DNA from: an uncultured bacterium
GTDB taxonomy: Bacteria; Actinomycetota; Thermoleophilia; BMS3ABIN01
DNA: 5,660 nt
NCBI GenBank assembly: GCA_913009925.1
Contig: CAJVWY010000083.1
Coordinates: 1-5,660, forward strand
Direction: 5' to 3'
The translations under genes and the position numbers were made by a program. Each line of letters begins with the position of its first letter. Within the stretch, counting starts at the first letter, position 1. The notes beneath the pieces are model-generated. The model searched no databases and was not told the DNA's origin. It worked only from the letters and a program-made list of their open reading frames with translations. Of the stretch, positions 4,822-5,660 are shown one piece after another.

Positions 4822-5660
4822 CTATTTCTTGTCGATATCCAGCACCGCCAGGAAGGCCTTCTGAGGGATCTCGACACTGCCGACCTGCTTCATCCGTTTC
4901 TTGCCTTCCTTTTGCCTCTCGATGAGCTTGCGCTTCCTGGTGATATCACCGCCGTAACATTTGGCCAGCACGTCTTTACGCTTGGCGGGGATGGTTTCCC
5001 GTGCCACCACCTTCTTGCCGATGGCCGCTTGAATCGCAACCTCGAACAGCTGGCGGGGGATCTCCTTCTTGAGGCGCTCCACCATTCCCTTGCCCCGGTA
5101 ATAAGCCTTGTCGCGATGGACGATGAGAGACAGGGCATCCACCGGCTCGCCGGCTATGAGGATATCCAGCTTGATGAGGTCGCTCTCCCGGTAACCGGAC
5201 ATCTCGTAGTCCAGCGAGGCGTAACCCCTGGTACGGGATTTGAGCATATCGAAGAATTCCAGCACTATCTCCGACAGCGGCAGCAGGTAATGCAGCTGCA
5301 CCCGGTTGGACGACAGATACTGCATATCATCGAACTCGCCCCGCCGCTCCTGGCACACTTCCATCACTGCGCCCACGAAATCTCCCGGCAGCAGGATGGA
5401 GGCCCGCACATAGGGCTCACGCACAAGTTCTATCTCTCCGGGGTCAGGCATGTCCGCCGGGCTGCGCACCGTGACCTCCGAGCCATCGGTGCGGGTGATG
5501 CGGTACTCCACATTGGGTACGGTGGCCAGCAGATCCAGGCCGTACTCCCGCTCCAGGCGCTCCCGTACGATATCCATATGCAGCAGCCCCAGGAAGCCGG
5601 TGCGAAAACCGAACCCCAGCGCCCTGGACGTCTCCGGCTCGAAGTTGAGCGAAGCGTCAT
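4822..5660 (-). CDS. lepA: elongation factor 4 (LepA), C-terminal part (5' end outside window)
   Basis: The frame is open from the right edge to the TAG at 4824-4822 and supplies 278 residues, a little under half of the usual roughly 600. The internal ATG at 5577 is not the start, because the family-specific sequence DASLNFEPETSRALGFGFRT, then GFLGLLH, continues upstream of it to the edge. The remainder covers the EF-G-like domains III and V and the LepA-only C-terminal domain, including REPYVRASILLP, SRTRGYASLDYE, YGGDITRKRKLIERQKEGKK and the ending VEIPQKAFLAVLDIDKK. LepA is a translational GTPase that acts on the ribosome in back-translocation or biogenesis; its G domain is not visible here. 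A hairpin follows the stop codon, separating it from the signalling and quinone genes. No frameshift or missing motif is seen. Confidence 0.97.
   Translation of the reverse strand, partial: DASLNFEPETSRALGFGFRTGFLGLLHMDIVRERLEREYGLDLLATVPNVEYRITRTDGSEVTVRSPADMPDPGEIELVREPYVRASILLPGDFVGAVMEVCQERRGEFDDMQYLSSNRVQLHYLLPLSEIVLEFFDMLKSRTRGYASLDYEMSGYRESDLIKLDILIAGEPVDALSLIVHRDKAYYRGKGMVERLKKEIPRQLFEVAIQAAIGKKVVARETIPAKRKDVLAKCYGGDITRKRKLIERQKEGKKRMKQVGSVEIPQKAFLAVLDIDKK

Noticed and set aside
5430..5660. Minus-strand frame starting at the right edge in another reading frame
   Set aside because: It overlaps the lepA frame, which carries clear family motifs through the same bases; the Arg/Ser/Pro/Trp-rich translation is a shadow.

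Overview
The window is a moderately GC-rich bacterial chromosome segment in which every convincing gene lies on the minus strand, so transcription runs from high to low coordinates. In that order it holds the 3' part of lepA (cut by the right edge), a 173-base intergenic region, a membrane-anchored two-CW/GAF/GAF/degenerate-GGDEF signalling protein, ubiX (flavin prenyltransferase), menG/ubiE (demethylmenaquinone methyltransferase), a long-chain polyprenyl diphosphate synthase, and the first 28 codons of dapB (cut by the left edge). No transposase, integrase, CRISPR array, tRNA or rRNA is visible. This looks like vertically inherited core sequence. The gene content points to a menaquinone-using bacterium. 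The DapB N-terminus and base composition would fit a non-model Actinomycetota or Chloroflexota lineage, but that placement is a guess.

Region 87-2471 is a compact quinone module. ubiX and menG overlap by an ATGA, menG and the polyprenyl synthase overlap by another ATGA, and dapB follows 44 bases later behind a clear GGAGG. The polyprenyl synthase makes the isoprenoid tail, UbiX makes prenylated FMN for a UbiD-type decarboxylase that is not in the window, and MenG does the final C-methylation. A UbiX in this position fits the futalosine type of menaquinone pathway better than the classical Men pathway.

The signalling gene ends 26 bases upstream of ubiX and is probably co-transcribed with it. 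Its seven-cysteine two-CW segment, tandem GAF domains and GGDEF-like domain are intact as a reading frame. The GGDEF signature is degraded to SAVEF while the RxxD inhibitory-site motif is kept, which suggests a c-di-GMP-binding or purely structural output rather than a cyclase.

The intergenic region 4649-4821 is the least ordinary part. It holds a leftward promoter candidate for the signalling operon and an inverted-repeat operator that resembles CsoR (copper-sensing) operators. A rightward promoter candidate has that operator as its spacer. Next come a small hairpin, a C6-A-C7 tract and a perfect 10-bp terminator hairpin whose T-run favours rightward transcription. Together these look like a gene for a roughly 80-nt C-rich small RNA, possibly metal-regulated, ending just before the lepA stop codon. 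The same stretch can also be read as an 18-codon proline-rich mini-ORF.
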